A stretch of DNA of 64,000 nt. It comes from Ornithodoros turicata (Eukaryota > Arthropoda > Arachnida > Ixodida > Argasidae). The notes below the pieces were generated by a model. That model saw only the letters and a program-made list of their open reading frames with translations, ran no database searches and was not told where the DNA came from. The stretch lies in contig NC_088210.1 of the NCBI RefSeq assembly GCF_037126465.1, positions 14,406,011 through 14,470,010 on the forward strand, written 5' to 3'. Within the stretch, counting starts at the first letter, position 1. Each line of letters starts with the position of its first letter. Shown here one piece after another: positions 22,595 through 33,699 of this stretch. The translations under genes were made by a program, and so were the position numbers.

Positions 22595-22615
22595 ATTCTT
22601 AAGCCATACGCAGTC

Positions 22616-25600
22616 ATGAGCTGGCTTCTGCACTCTACTCTGCAGAGGCTTTCTGCTGTAAGCCCTATGAAGACGGCCGTACGATTCTGGGAAAGGAGGA
22701 AATTCATAAGACGATATGGATATGAGGATCCAATAATGAAACCAGGTTTGTTTCTTATAACACATAATGTGTACTGCTCAGGGATTTCCCTACACCCCCT
22801 ACACCCCCCCCCCCCTTCCCTGGCGTGGGGTGTACACCCTCCCTGCATTTTTGCGAAACCCCCTCGAAATTTCTCAGGTGACCCCACCCAGCTTGGCCAC
22901 CAACACGTTCTGGTAATGAGTCCGGCGCAGCGAATTACATCCTGTACTGTCAAACATGGGCTGTAGGACCACAGTCATGCGGATGATCGTACCATGCGTT
23001 TGTCCAAAATCATTTGACACTGACTGTTCAATGCATATATTGTGCGCATATACGAACAAAAATGCGCGCGGCCACGCAAACTCAATATGGACCATCGTGT
23101 TTTTTTTTTCTTTCTGGGCCCCATGTGTGAAGTATGTTTGTGTGTTGCATCCTTTTCTGCACAGAAGGGATATTGTACCTTGTAAACCTTCTGCCGCAAC
23201 ATGTTAGAATAGTCCATGGAACTTGTAGGCAATACTGTACGTAACATTTCAAGCTACTGTCTTGTCTCACTGTAGCTCAAGAGTCCCGACTACCCACCTT
23301 GGTTTCTGGGTATTACTAGAGGCCTATGATGACCAAAGGCAATATTTATGATATTCACGCTGACTTTTTTCTCTTTCCTAGGCCTGTTTCCACGCAATCC
23401 CAATAGCAAGAGGCCGATTCAGGCGCTGCCGACTTACGTTGCAAAAGATGCGTGGTGTGAGCGACGTGCACTGTTTGGGCAAAATGATTACATTGGTACA
23501 GTGAAATTCATTCTTATGTCAACTGTTAGTTACAGCAGTTAGTTAGTTACTTAGTACAAATGCCATCCAGTACACCATTGCTTTTGAATGAGGCAACGTT
23601 TCCTTGAGAATCATGATTAAAAGCGTTAAAACCCCAGTGCCAGGGAGCCAAGAAGACAGACACAGACACATTGCGCATTGCAAACGTGCAATGTGTCCGT
23701 GTCTGTCTTTTTAGCTCCCCGCCACTGGGGTTTTAACACTTTTAATTCCTAGAAAACCGAACAGCCCGATTTTTTTGCCCTTTTTGGTTTCCTTGAGACC
23801 ATGGAGAAGACAGAGACAACATAGAACACATAGTACCCAGGGCAAGGCTCAGAAGGAGGGATTTGGAATTCCATGATGCCGTATTGCTTAGAATGCATGA
23901 ATCCTCCCCGTTTTTGTCCTACCCACTTAAGTTTTCAATGGACTGACCCTAATGTCTGGTCCTTGTGTCCTTTATGGCTGCCTGAAACACCAACGGGGAA
24001 AAATCTTTTGTGGTTAGCCTGAAACAAACTGCGTAGACGCCATATTCTTAGACAGTCCTCGACACAACCGTACGCTTGAGTTACTCGTTATGACTGGTTT
24101 TCTGCTTCATAAATCATCCTCAGCTTGATGTGTCTTCCTAGTGTAGCAAATCCTCCAAGCTTTCCTCAAGCTTGTGCCAGTGCTTCTTTGAGTGTCCTCC
24201 GATTCGAGCTTGGTGAGTGCTGCGGGGGCCGTCATGTCATTCACAGAGTTTGTGGTCTTTGATTTACAAATCGGCGAACGGCTCTATGACGTCACAGATC
24301 TCCTTGTGTTAAACACGGTTTTAGGGGCGAACTACACCGATATAAGAGCGATGACATATCAGTTGGAACATTTTCATTTAACTCCAAAACACCTTTTCTT
24401 AGATTACGAAGGTAATTGCCTCAGGACGACTGACGCCGATATTTCGAACAGTGGCTGTTCTTCTTAAAACATGTTCTTAAATTCTTTTTAAATTCTTCTT
24501 CACAAGAACAAGACAAATTCACAAATTCACAAGAACTTCCATTCCAAAAAACAAAAACTTTGAAACCTTTTCCATAAGATTTTGATAAAATTTGTCGTGG
24601 AAGGTCGTAAATCCCAACCTCCCTCGGATCATAGTCGATGAAAATGGATTTTGCGAACTGTAATCCCTTGTGCATTGTGAAATCCCTGTGATGCGCCTTT
24701 CCCTAACGCTCTTTCTCATCCTGAAAAATATGGGCGAGCTGTTGTCTCTGGTGACCCCAGTTGATGGAGAAAAGGGCTTTTCTTTCATTCATTAGACATC
24801 AGTGATTCGCTTGACACCCTTGTGTTATCTTGACTTAAATTGACAATGGCAAAGAATCTTGTTCTGTTTCAGACTGATACAGGGCTCTCTGCTACATCCT
24901 TTAAAGACCATGTCACTCTTGCTGTTTTACCTTGATTCCACTGCAGTTTTTTTTCAGCAGGATTCCCTACGCATCCTGTCTTGTCCTGTAGAGTTGGTGT
25001 TATGTCTTGCGTCTGTCTTTTCTCTCAGTCTCAAGGAAGTGTTACCTTGTTCAAATCTACACCTGCTTGCTTGCATTCTACTCTTATGTTCAATATCGCC
25101 GCCTTAGTGCAGCAATTAATAATTGGGCTGCTTCGTTTCTGAGTTACCACATATATCACAGGGCCCTCTGTTTTACGGTTAAACCTGGGAAAACTCGTTA
25201 TTTACCCCCCGCATTGCATTATTGTCACATAGGTTGTAAAACCCGGAATCCCCCCAAAACTATGATGGAAAGTAATTGTTCTGTGGCTTATGAATAGACC
25301 CTGAAGTTTTCGGGTTTTATTTTTTTCCAAATTCGGGGGGTAAAATTCGGGTCAATCACTTGATGTCGAAAATTCGTGCAAATTCGGGCGGAAAAATTAC
25401 CATCAGACTGAATTTGGGGATAAATCGGGTTCTATTGTCGAACAAACGTTCGTTGTGCAGCCTATCCAGAGTATCAGACGTTGAGATCAACCGTGTATTT
25501 TGTGAAAAATTAGTATGTCATTGCCGTGAGGTGCCTAGCTTGGGTGCAGTTTTGCGGGTAGAAATCGGGTTTAACCCTAAACCGGTGAACCTCGATTCGG

Positions 25601-26463
25601 GGTGCAAATTCGGGGAAAAATCGGGTTTAACCCTAAAACTTCAGGGTCTACTTATGAATGTGTGCGTGGGAAAGGAGAACTGAACTGTAAGGGTGAGAGG
25701 TGAGAGTGAATGTGTGTCCCGTCGTCAAATGTGGCCACATGGCAAGTCGTCGGAAAGTGCATACCATCGTGCTCGAATTGGTGTTGTGTCGTCTGTTTTT
25801 CGTCTTTTTCCCAGTCTCGGGTTTTCATCATGGATCTTAGCCACCAGCTCGGTTGCTTTTTAACCATTTTATCTCAATTGGTCAGGGCACTCGACTGGTA
25901 ATTGAGAGAGGACTAGTCCATACCTCGCCGCTGTCTAGCTTTTTCAATGACTGCCATATTTAAACTCCCAGAAACTAGCTTGGCGCAGTGCCAATTCAGC
26001 CAGTGACAAAGGCACTGCAGAGTGCTATGCACTGCACATTCGACACGACTATTCCACGTATTGTGCTCATCAAAAATGCCCAAAACACCCTTCTTTTTTA
26101 TTTTCAAACCAATATCGCCCAATTTTACCCTATTTTATGGCTCCTGAAATAAAACCCCGATTTTTACTCCCCACTTTTCATAAAACATATTTTCAAAAAC
26201 ACATGGTCCTGCGTACATGTTCCTACTGATACGGAACACTTTTTCTCGCAGACATTCTCGGGGATGGCAAAATCAAGCCATTGGATATCATGACGGGTGT
26301 CCCTCTGTGGCTTCGTGGTTTCCAGGGCAACGAATTTCAAATGCTGTTGCACAAGCGTCGTGTCTTTCACAGCTGGAAGTTCAGTCGACCAACAAAGCAC
26401 CGTGACCTTTGCAAACGTATCAGATTCTTGTACAAGGTGTTGAACCATAGGACAAAGACATGA
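22616..26463 (+). CDS. mRpL51: Mitochondrial large-subunit ribosomal protein mL51 (MRPL51), 3 coding exons
   Basis: Seen: coding exons 22616-22745, 23382-23495 and 26252-26463 with GT...AG introns encode 151 residues. The C-terminal two thirds match the MRPL51 family as I know it: an ERRALFG segment (near residue 71), the diagnostic WLRGFQGNE motif in exon 3, a basic HKRR stretch, and KRIRFLYKVLN near the C-terminus. The N-terminus is basic and amphipathic, as expected for mitochondrial import. Known role: a structural protein of the large subunit of the mitochondrial ribosome, acting in the matrix. The length is slightly above the 128 residues of the human protein. A pyrimidine-rich acceptor ending at 22594 suggests a non-coding 5' exon upstream, with the 22.0-kb hAT-like element in the first intron. 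Intron 2 (2.76 kb) holds a hairpin MITE and a hAT MITE. Confidence 0.94.
23615..23748. mobile_element. Perfect-looking hairpin MITE in mRpL51 intron 2
   Basis: AAAAGCGTTAAAACCCCAGTG on the left and CACTGGGGTTTTAACACTTTT on the right face each other; inner arms AGACAGACACAGACACATTG and the reverse complement meet near 23688. The same termini occur at 26847-27425. Confidence 0.85.
24234..24467 (+). other. Unrecognised 77-codon open frame inside mRpL51 intron 2
   Basis: An ATG-initiated frame lies between two mRpL51 exons on the same strand and reads MSFTEFVVFDLQIGERLY at its start, with good amino-acid diversity. It is not part of MRPL51 and I recognise no domain. It may be a fragment of a transposon gene or chance. 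Confidence 0.18.
25295..25650. mobile_element. hAT MITE with exact 8-bp target duplication, in mRpL51 intron 2
   Basis: CTTATGAA is repeated at 25287-25294 and 25651-25658. The 16-bp terminal inverted repeat TAGACCCTGAAGTTTT is perfect. The interior repeats AAATTCGGG/ATCGGGTTTAACCC motifs. 356 bp, non-coding. Confidence 0.92.
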
Positions 26464-26846
26464 TACTGTAGGATGTTTGTGAGTGAAGTAGAAAATAAGA
26501 AGCTTCTGCAGGGTACTGCATCGCTTACATAGTATTGTTCTATCCACCTGTGCTGCTGTTACAACAGATAATTGAGCTGCACAGTATTGTAATGGGAAAT
26601 GCAATTGCTGTTGTTCATGCTAGATATGCGTATATTGGCGAAAGAATACTAGAATTTGGACACTTTGGCAATCGGGAACTGTTACATTCTTTGTGGGCAG
26701 TGCCCGGCATATGCTGGGTGTTTCTTTATTGTTTGATTTTAGGATAAAAATGCTATTAGAGCAGCATAGATGCCAGTTTTGCAGTTGAGTTATACGGCCA
26801 GGCGGACACCCTCACGAAGATGACTAATTGCCTAAAATTCATTAAT

Positions 26847-27425
26847 TAAAATCGTTAAAAAAAAGCTAAAAATCCCAGTGTTAGGGTACGAAAAAGGATT
26901 GCACACAGCACTGGTAAACCAAGCTTTATTTCCTATGCACATGTCTCTTATAGCCAGCTACCCTCTCTCTCTCGTTCTTGTAATGGAAGTCAGATTTTTC
27001 TTTTTTTTAAATTCCGTGTTTGCGCCGCAAAGCAAACTGGGGCTATAAGCAGCGTACGCAGACGTGGACAGATGGAGAGAGGACAGCAGGAAGGAGTGGG
27101 GAACAGGAAGGGTTAGTATGCGTCCTGGGCCAACTTCAGGGGGAACTGTGTCGACATTCGTCTGGAAAGTCCGCCGGAAAACCCAGGGAAAACCTCAGAC
27201 AGCACGGGGATTCGAACCCCTGTCACCTCCCAGTGTAACCACTATGCCTTGGGAGCTGGTCCGAGTTTAGTAGTTTATCTATTACTGATGGACTTTGCGA
27301 TCGTTTCGAAAAGTTAACGGAACGAAAGCTTGGTTTGCCAGTACAGTGCTCTGTGTGTGTGTGTGTATGTCGTCTTTTTCGTAACCTCGCACTGGGGTTT
27401 CGATCGGAATCGCTCGATTTTTTTA
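26847..27425. mobile_element. Long-armed inverted-repeat element with a SINE in its middle
   Basis: Left arm 26847-26930 (ATCGTTAAAA...ATCCCAGTG...GGTACGAAAAAGG...ACTGGTAAACCAAGCTT) pairs with the right arm 27326-27425 (AAGCTTGGTTTGCCAGTACA...TCGTAACCTCGCACTGGGG). Same family as the hairpin at 23615. Confidence 0.7.
27002..27255 (-). repeat. Near full-length tRNA-derived SINE, second type
   Basis: On the minus strand it starts with a tRNA-like head containing an A-box-like TAGTGGTTACACTGG and a B box GGTTCGAATCC. It continues with GTTTTCCCTGGGTTTTCC and TTGGCCCAGGACGCATACTA, and its CTGCTGTCCTCTCTCCATCT and GCTTTGCGGCGC tail segments are specific to this type. The other SINE type ends in CAC repeats instead. 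Confidence 0.85.
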
Positions 27426-27429
27426 CGTT

Positions 27430-28890
27430 TTTTACTTTAGGGCAAAACTGAGATAGCAGCATGGGAAACAATTCTCGTTGAAGGCATTTCTATATATTAA
27501 AAAAATCCCTAAACGAGCGGCGCGTGCGTTGAAATATTCAGCGCCGAATATCGTTACGTCACGGTTCGTGGTTATGTGCATGAACCGAAACCAAAACCGC
27601 GCGCCTCTGGAGCCCTTCGTCGTCGTTGGCTTATCTGGACCGCAGCACCGTGAAAGAGCCAGAGCCGAGCAAAGGAATCTGAGATCGTGACGTTTTCATG
27701 TAAAACACTGCGGCTGGGACACGACTGAGCCCGCCCCAATGTTTTCTTTTTTTGTCGCACGGTAAACAACATTCAGGTTCTTTCACAAAACCATGGTCGT
27801 AGATACTCTGTGGCGCGCGCGGAGGTCTTTAATCACACCTTCTAGAGTCGTTTCGACTCCTCCTGGGATCCCGTAAGACAGTGCTTCCCAAACTTCGTCG
27901 CCCCGCGGCCCATAAAAATACAGACCTCGTCGCGATGCCGAACGCCTTACGATCTCAGCGCTAGAGTGTTAGCGAAACCGATACAATGCCATTTGATTGG
28001 AGCTACATTCAGAGCGAGTTCTCTCGGCCAAAAAGTATTGCACAACAAGTATTGCAACCTCTCCCTAGTAGTTGGAGTGAGCCTCTTTTCCTTTTTTTTT
28101 TTTTTCGGAGTTCGGACACTCCCCCTACTTCACCATACTGCCTACTTCACGCCTGACGTCCCTGTATAGTTTGCTCAGTCTGAGCCACTCCGCCATTAGG
28201 GATGCAGCAAAATTTGCACAGCGCCATTTCGGGCCCAAGCGGCCACGCATCCAAACATTAGGGAGTTTCATCAGCGGGTTCTGCGTGGTGTTTCAAGCGG
28301 TATGCGTCAAGGAGAGCTACAAAACCTGTAGGAAATCCACAGAAAAAGCGGTGCATCTTGCAAAGCGCGAGCAACTCGAGACCATGCATTTGAAAGGGCC
28401 ATGTCGTCTGCTAAACTACCGCGCGTTGCGTATTTCGGGGCGCTGACGTTGCTGCTGACTCGCGTCACCTGGCCCACAGAAACAGGTCTTAGTCAAGATT
28501 ACCTGCTTCTGGCGTCACGTCTAGTTTCTCCGTCGTGCTTGCGGCGATGCGGTTGCAGCACTCTCTTTTTTTCAGCTGTGGTTTTTAGTTAATATCTCCG
28601 TCATTTTAACGAATATTCGGTCAATACTATGGTGAATGTGAATATGTCCAAGATGGGCATTAGAGATGCTTGTAGAGGTTTCGAGGATCACTTCGTGGAC
28701 CCTTTAATTCTTTCAGTTCCTGTCATTTTCCATTATTGTTATTATTATTTTTTTATAGTCCCACCGCACGGCGTTATCAGTGAGGTGATCAAAGCTGTAC
28801 CCCATAGTTAGAGGTGAGCGCGGATAACATAGAAATCGGCATCCGCCCGTTACCGCCCATGTAAGACCATGGCTGCATCAGCAACCGCAC
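27430..28890. other. No gene recognised
   Basis: Moderately GC-rich with several short plus frames; none has a domain, start context or splice partner I can defend. Confidence 0.4.
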
Positions 28891-28892
28891 TA

Positions 28893-29280
28893 TATAGTCG
28901 TGTTCAGCTTAAGAAGGAAAATAAATCTAGCCCGTCAGCTCTCCAAGTATTACTGCGCCGCAGGTAGGATGGCTGGGCACAGAGACGTCACTCTCCCTCC
29001 TCCGCCAGATAATGTAATCTATCACACTCACTCTGCTTCCGCATTTCGACATTTCGAAACCCATTTGCTTGGGATACCCACAGTCAGTAGTCTAGGCACT
29101 ATGCCTATTAAGACGCATGGAATGATGATGATGATAATCGATGTACCACTTTTGCGAGGACTTATGGGACATTCACTGATTGAGCCAAAACCCTAGTGTA
29201 AGATGACAAGAAGCAGTTAGCGGGCCGATAACTAGCGCCACCGCTATAGCCTCGGCATGGTCGCTATAAATTAGGGATGT
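28893..29280 (+). repeat. TAGTCGTGTT-family repeat
   Basis: Begins TAGTCGTGTTCAGCTTAAGA and GAAAATAAATCTAGCCCGTC, then TATTACTGCGCCGCAGG and CGCCAGATAATGTAATC as at 3211-3310. Its end resembles 2690-2900. Confidence 0.6.
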
Positions 29281-30040
29281 ACCAACCGAATCCCAGTGCC
29301 CAGAACGGCGAATCGAATCTTTCGAATCCACCAACCACGTTTGTTCGTTTCTTTTTAAAATTGGCGCCTCCGGGGTCCGCCGAAAGCCTGATTGGCTTTC
29401 ATTTGATTGGGTCCAAAAATATCACGGCTTGAGAAAATTGTCGAAAAAGTTCCTGATCACAGCCACATCGACGGTAATGTCAGAAATACTCTTCAGCACT
29501 TCGGGTGTCGTAGCTTATATAAAAAAAAAAAAACGCAGTAGGCTAGACCCTGAGCGGGTGAGAATGGTGGTGTTTTTGAATAAAAATCGGAATCATTTTA
29601 TAACTTTCAGCTGCGTTTCCTTGTTCCTTTAGGTTGAGTCCTTAGAAAGGGTTCAGGCAGGAACTCGTACATTACAACTTTAAAAGTAACGTGGTTTTGT
29701 TTTTGATTGCTTCTTAGTTTTATGGAAATAATTCAGACTCTCTCAGATTCAGATTCAGACTTGAGGTTCTATGCATTTCCTGCAGTCGATGAACACCATA
29801 AATAAATAACATTTAAGAAGAAGTACATGCGGGCATGTTTTCTCCTGAAAACGAACTATTGCTTAATTTGTTTTTCATTAATGAAATATATCAAATTCTG
29901 CTTTAGTAGAAGTGTTTTTTCCCCTGGCTTTTTAAACTCTGTTTTTTAGAAAGAATTCGAAAGATCCGAGATTCGTGGATTCGCAGAACCTTCCTTGGAT
30001 CCGGATCCGGAAAATACTGGATTCGTCCCAATTCTACTAT
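29276..30040. repeat. Possible degraded hAT-like element rich in GAATC motifs
   Basis: The left side has GGGATGTACCAACCGAATCC and further GAATC motifs; the right side has GGATCCGGATCCGGAAAATA and GGATTCGTCCCAA. The ends are only roughly inverted and no target duplication was established. Confidence 0.35.
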
Positions 30041-30187
30041 AAATTATAAAATTATAGTAGTAGTGGTAGAATATAGCCAGTAGGTCAAGCTGATGGTGTC
30101 TTACCTTACCGTTCATCATGGCATGTCCCTCGTTGGATGGCGCGTTTATCGTGAAATTGATGACAACATTCAGAAACAAAGAAACTC

Positions 30188-30193
30188 TTTATT
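30188..30193 (-). terminator. Poly(A) signal AATAAA on the minus strand
   Basis: AATAAA in a classic GCAATAAAGAGTTTC context, followed by T/G-rich sequence. It would terminate a minus-strand transcript, whether the small 30432-30700 frame or a long orcokinin 3' UTR. Confidence 0.4.
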
Positions 30194-30431
30194 GCAACAT
30201 GCATAGAAAGTATGGAACGTAACAACTGCGAAGTCAAACCATACGAAAATATTTCGCTTTTGGACGGGAGTTCACTTCAAGAAAGAAAGGTGGGATATGA
30301 ATAGCAACTACAACGAGACTGATTGCGCTGTCTACTATATCAATGATTAAAAAGGTCAGTCAAACACACTTATATACAGTGTCAACGTTATCAGTGGCAC
30401 GTTATAAGAAACAGGTATCCAAAACACAACC

Positions 30432-30700
30432 CTACATAACATTTTTGTCGACTTCGAGAAAAGAACGGTATTGATAGCTTCTACGCCGTGATGAGAAATT
30501 TAACGACATCTTTCTCGTCTGCGAGAAGCTGGGAATACACTTAGAGCTTTTAGTTGAAAACAGACCAGTGAAGACTTTCTCTTCGCCGAAGCACCTTGTT
30601 ATGTCGAAGAACGCTTCAGACATGAAAATCCAATCCAAACCATAGCCAAAGCCAGAATTGCTTTCTTGGGATGTTCAGGGTCAGCGTGTGCAGAGTATTT
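30432..30700 (-). CDS. Possible minus-strand 3' terminal exon, unrecognised
   Basis: A minus-strand frame is open from just below 30700 to a stop at 30432 and includes GFGYGLDWIFMSEAFF and a basic stretch SSRRRSYQYRSF. About 240 bases below the stop is a well-formed GCAATAAAGAG (AATAAA on the minus strand at 30188-30193). The protein resembles nothing I know. It lies 2 kb downstream of the orcokinin exon on the same strand, so it could belong to an alternative orcokinin transcript, to another gene, or be chance. Confidence 0.22.
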
Positions 30701-31107
30701 TGACTAAATTTGCGACCAATATATCCGAGGCTTTCGCTGTAGCGACATCACTGTCAACTGCTTCCGTGTTCTTTTTCTTTTTTTTTTTTTTTTCGAGCAT
30801 TGAGACCATTGATTCCAGATAAAACTTGTTGATAACATTTTATTACGTCTCAAGACAGTCCTCGATTACCTTTATTTCGGTCGCATAGTGTCTTGACGTC
30901 CATCGAGGTGGCTGTACTTTTGTGTCATCACTGGGAAACCATATGTGTCACGTGGTTCGTTTTTCTCGTTGGTTTCAGAAGCTAGTATTCTCTGCTGGAT
31001 GGAATTTTGCACACGGCACCTCCGTGTATAATCTGTGGTCTGTAGGGCTGTGTGAGCTTTAAAACCGAAGCGAATAGCTGTATGCCCGAAGAAAATACGA
31101 CGGTTTT

Positions 31108-31158
31108 GCAGCATATATATATATATATACATATAGTATAGTATAGTATAGTATATAC
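31108..31158 (+). repeat. AT and TATAG microsatellite
   Basis: A TATATA run is followed by repeated GTATA units. Confidence 0.85.
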
Positions 31159-31339
31159 GCGATACACGCATACGAATCTTCGTATGGCGCAGCACTCACT
31201 CTGCACACTAGTAGCGTACTGTTCTCCAGCGGCCATAGTCATGATATATTTGTTGTTGTTGTTGTTCTGCACACTTTCTTCTAGTGTTTTCATTCTCTCT
31301 CTCTCTCTCATTTTTTTCCTTCTTTTTTTTTTTTTTGTC

Positions 31340-32010
31340 TTTTGAGTGCAAGCTTTGAAACTTTTCGAATATATTCGATATGGAGCTTCGATTCGAAATC
31401 CGAATATAAGACCCATTCGAGTGTGCAGATATTCGCTTCGGTGTTGGAAAAATCTGAATACTGCCAAGCCCCTTAATCTCGCGGCCCCGACTGAACTTCT
31501 GTATGCAATAAGGGGATAGGTAAAAAAATCCCAAACCGAGAAAAGGGGCCTGATCTGATTGCCCGTCCCATTGACATACATGCATTTCCCGTTTCTTACC
31601 TTCCTGTAGCGGGCCAATGCATTGCAATAAGGTCTTAAATTTTCTTTGGCAGGTACATACTGGTATGTAGATGTCATTGCAGCGAAAATAGCAAAAACGG
31701 GGATAAATCGGCTTATCCCCTTATTGCCATACAGAGGCTCAATTTTTCTCTTATCTTCGCAGAGCACACATCCGGGGACACAAAATTTCGCGAATTCTGA
31801 ATCTGGCTCGGTTGGTTTGCTTCGTGAACAGCCCAAGAATTCTCGATGAGCCTTTGATACACGCGAGCTTTGAACTTTAGTTGCGATTCTAGCATAGTTT
31901 TTGAAGGGTGAAACCTTGGTCCAAATTTTTTTGCGTGACATTCGTATTCGTAAAAATTAGGAGCTCCTGAAGATTGAGGGTCTTGCAGTATTCGTATTCA
32001 CACAGCTCTA
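31340..32010. repeat. ATTCG-rich repeat region, class unknown
   Basis: Repeated TTCGAATA, CGAATATA and GTATTCGTATTC motifs at both sides suggest a decayed inverted-repeat element. A 319-codon minus frame runs through it and the adjacent microsatellites but has no domain. Confidence 0.35.
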
Positions 32011-32671
32011 AATTACTACGCCTCCAGACCTGTACGGTAACGCAGCTTCTGAGCTGATCACGTGGTTAACAAGTAACAGAAGAATAAACTTTGGATACCT
32101 TTCCCATGTTTTATGTTTCATACTTTTTTCTTTTCTTTCTTAAGAGCCGTCCCGCACAAATTTGTTCTACGTACAAGGGAAGACTTTCGGAGGAGGATCG
32201 ATGGCAGAACCAGGGAAGTAGCTGGGTGAGAGAGAGAGGAGTCCAAATTGAGGGTAACTTGGGTCTTCGGGAAAGCGAAACGAAAATAAAACGGATCAAC
32301 AGCTACTTGCCGCTGAGCCATACCTGAAAGAGAAGGATACGTACCAAGAATGAATTATTACTTGTCACGTTTACGTTTCAGTGTTATGAAAATAAAAATT
32401 AAGAAATGTTTGAAGTGCATACGGCATAGCTCCCGTAAGCGAAAAGAGAGTCATTTACATTAAAGAGATATTAAATTGCGAAAAACCCAGCCCGGAACTG
32501 TGCAGTGTGCGCTCCAAACGAATTCTGTGCCGGCAACATACAGTTAACAGCCGCATGTGCACTAATATTACGGATATTTTTCTTACAGTGTAACGTACAG
32601 GCTATTCATGTGACATGAAGGCGAGAAAACATTCACCATGCATATTTGGACCACCGTATATATACCTCGGT

Positions 32672-33205
32672 TCACTGGTCTTCACTGACCACGGAACCAA
32701 GGGCCCTCTTGTCGAACCCTTCGAACCCCGTGCGGTCGATCTCGTCGAAGTTTTGTCGCTTTGTGAAGCCGGGCCAGCCGACGTTGTCGATCTCGTCGAA
32801 GTCACCGTGTCCGTACCACCTTTTCTTGTTGTGCTGGTCTCCGAAAGTGAGGCCGCTCAGAGAGTCAAACCTCTTGGAATTGCCGAACGTCATGCCGCTG
32901 AGCGAATCCAGGCCCCTCTTGTATCCCAGAGATCGTAGGAACTCTCCTCCGCTAAGCCTATCGAGGGCCCTCGTGTTGGGGAAGGCCTGGTAGGGCCCTA
33001 GGGAACGGATGTACTCTCCAGAGCCTATCTTGTCTAATGTCCTGGTGTTCAGCTGCTCGGCCGGGTTCAGTGAGCGGAGGTACTCTCCGCCGGCAAGTTT
33101 GTCGAGGTGGCGGTTGCCTAGTTGGTGCAGTGCCCGGATGTATTCTCCACCGCTGATCTTGTCCAGGCCCCGAGAAGTTTTGATTGCATTCGCGTTGTGT
33201 CTGTC
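32672..33205 (-). CDS. Orcokinin neuropeptide precursor, terminal coding exon
   Basis: Seen: read on the minus strand, this exon is open for 177 codons to a TGA at 32672-32674, after an acceptor (T-rich tract + AG) at 33206-33207. Basic cleavage sites divide it into four LDK/LDR-GGEY-type peptides at exon residues 13-32, 33-55, 56-79 and 80-97, two peptides GLDSLSGMTFGNSKR and FDSLSGLTFGDQHNKKR, then WYGHGDFDEIDNVGWPGF, QNFDEIDRTGFEGF and a C-terminal ALGSVVSEDQ. Established: NFDEIDR..GF is the arthropod orcokinin A signature, and LDSLSG.TFG resembles insect orcokinin B peptides. These are secreted neuropeptides made in neurons and gut endocrine cells. The signal-peptide exon must lie at higher coordinates and was not found. 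All peptides share one exon and frame. The frame is intact with no stops or shifts, so the gene looks functional. Confidence 0.93.
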   Translation of the reverse strand, partial: DRHNANAIKTSRGLDKISGGEYIRALHQLGNRHLDKLAGGEYLRSLNPAEQLNTRTLDKIGSGEYIRSLGPYQAFPNTRALDRLSGGEFLRSLGYKRGLDSLSGMTFGNSKRFDSLSGLTFGDQHNKKRWYGHGDFDEIDNVGWPGFTKRQNFDEIDRTGFEGFDKRALGSVVSEDQ

Positions 33206-33290
33206 CTAAAAAAAAAACGATGATAAAGTTACAGTCAGTATTTACGGGCCGTATATCGACAGTTTGTTAAATAGTGAAAAATTCGTTATA

Positions 33291-33464
33291 CAGTCAAACT
33301 CCTTTACAACGAAACTCAGGGGACATAAAAAAAAATTGCAGTAAAGGTATTTTCGTTAAAAAGGATGTCCATTATTGGACTTATAGGGCTCCAGCGGGAC
33401 ATAAAAAAATTTGCTGTAGTGGTATTTTCGTTAAAAAGGTGTTCGCTATAAAGGAGTTTGACTG
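33291..33464. mobile_element. Pogo/Tigger-like MITE in the intron upstream of the orcokinin exon
   Basis: The 174-bp unit starts CAGTCAAACTCCTTTA and ends TAAAGGAGTTTGACTG, flanked by TA on both sides. The arms remain complementary further in (CATAAAAAAA, TTTTCGTTAAAAAGG repeats). A CAGTCAAAC terminus with TA duplication is typical of pogo/Tigger-type elements. No coding capacity. Confidence 0.75.
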
Positions 33465-33699
33465 TACTGATATTTGGTGTATTTAATGGCGCTTTGTACC
33501 AGCAAAACGCACACATTTTTTTACGTTTTTAACACATTTTAAACGCACACATTTTTTACATTTTTGTGTGTGTGATCAGGAATCAGGATAGGTTTTCTTT
33601 CTTTTTTTCAACTCGGACGTCATGCATCCAGAGGGCGCCAGCCTCGAGAGGTGGACCCCTCGCCATGATGGAAGTTCGCGGATCACGATCGTAGCGGTA

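Noticed and set aside
30982..31941. Longest open frame in the window, 319 codons on the minus strand
   Set aside because: It runs through a TA/TATAG microsatellite, CT repeats and an ATTCG-rich repeat, giving tracts of K, N and Y/I residues. No domain, no splice context; open by chance in AT-rich repeats.
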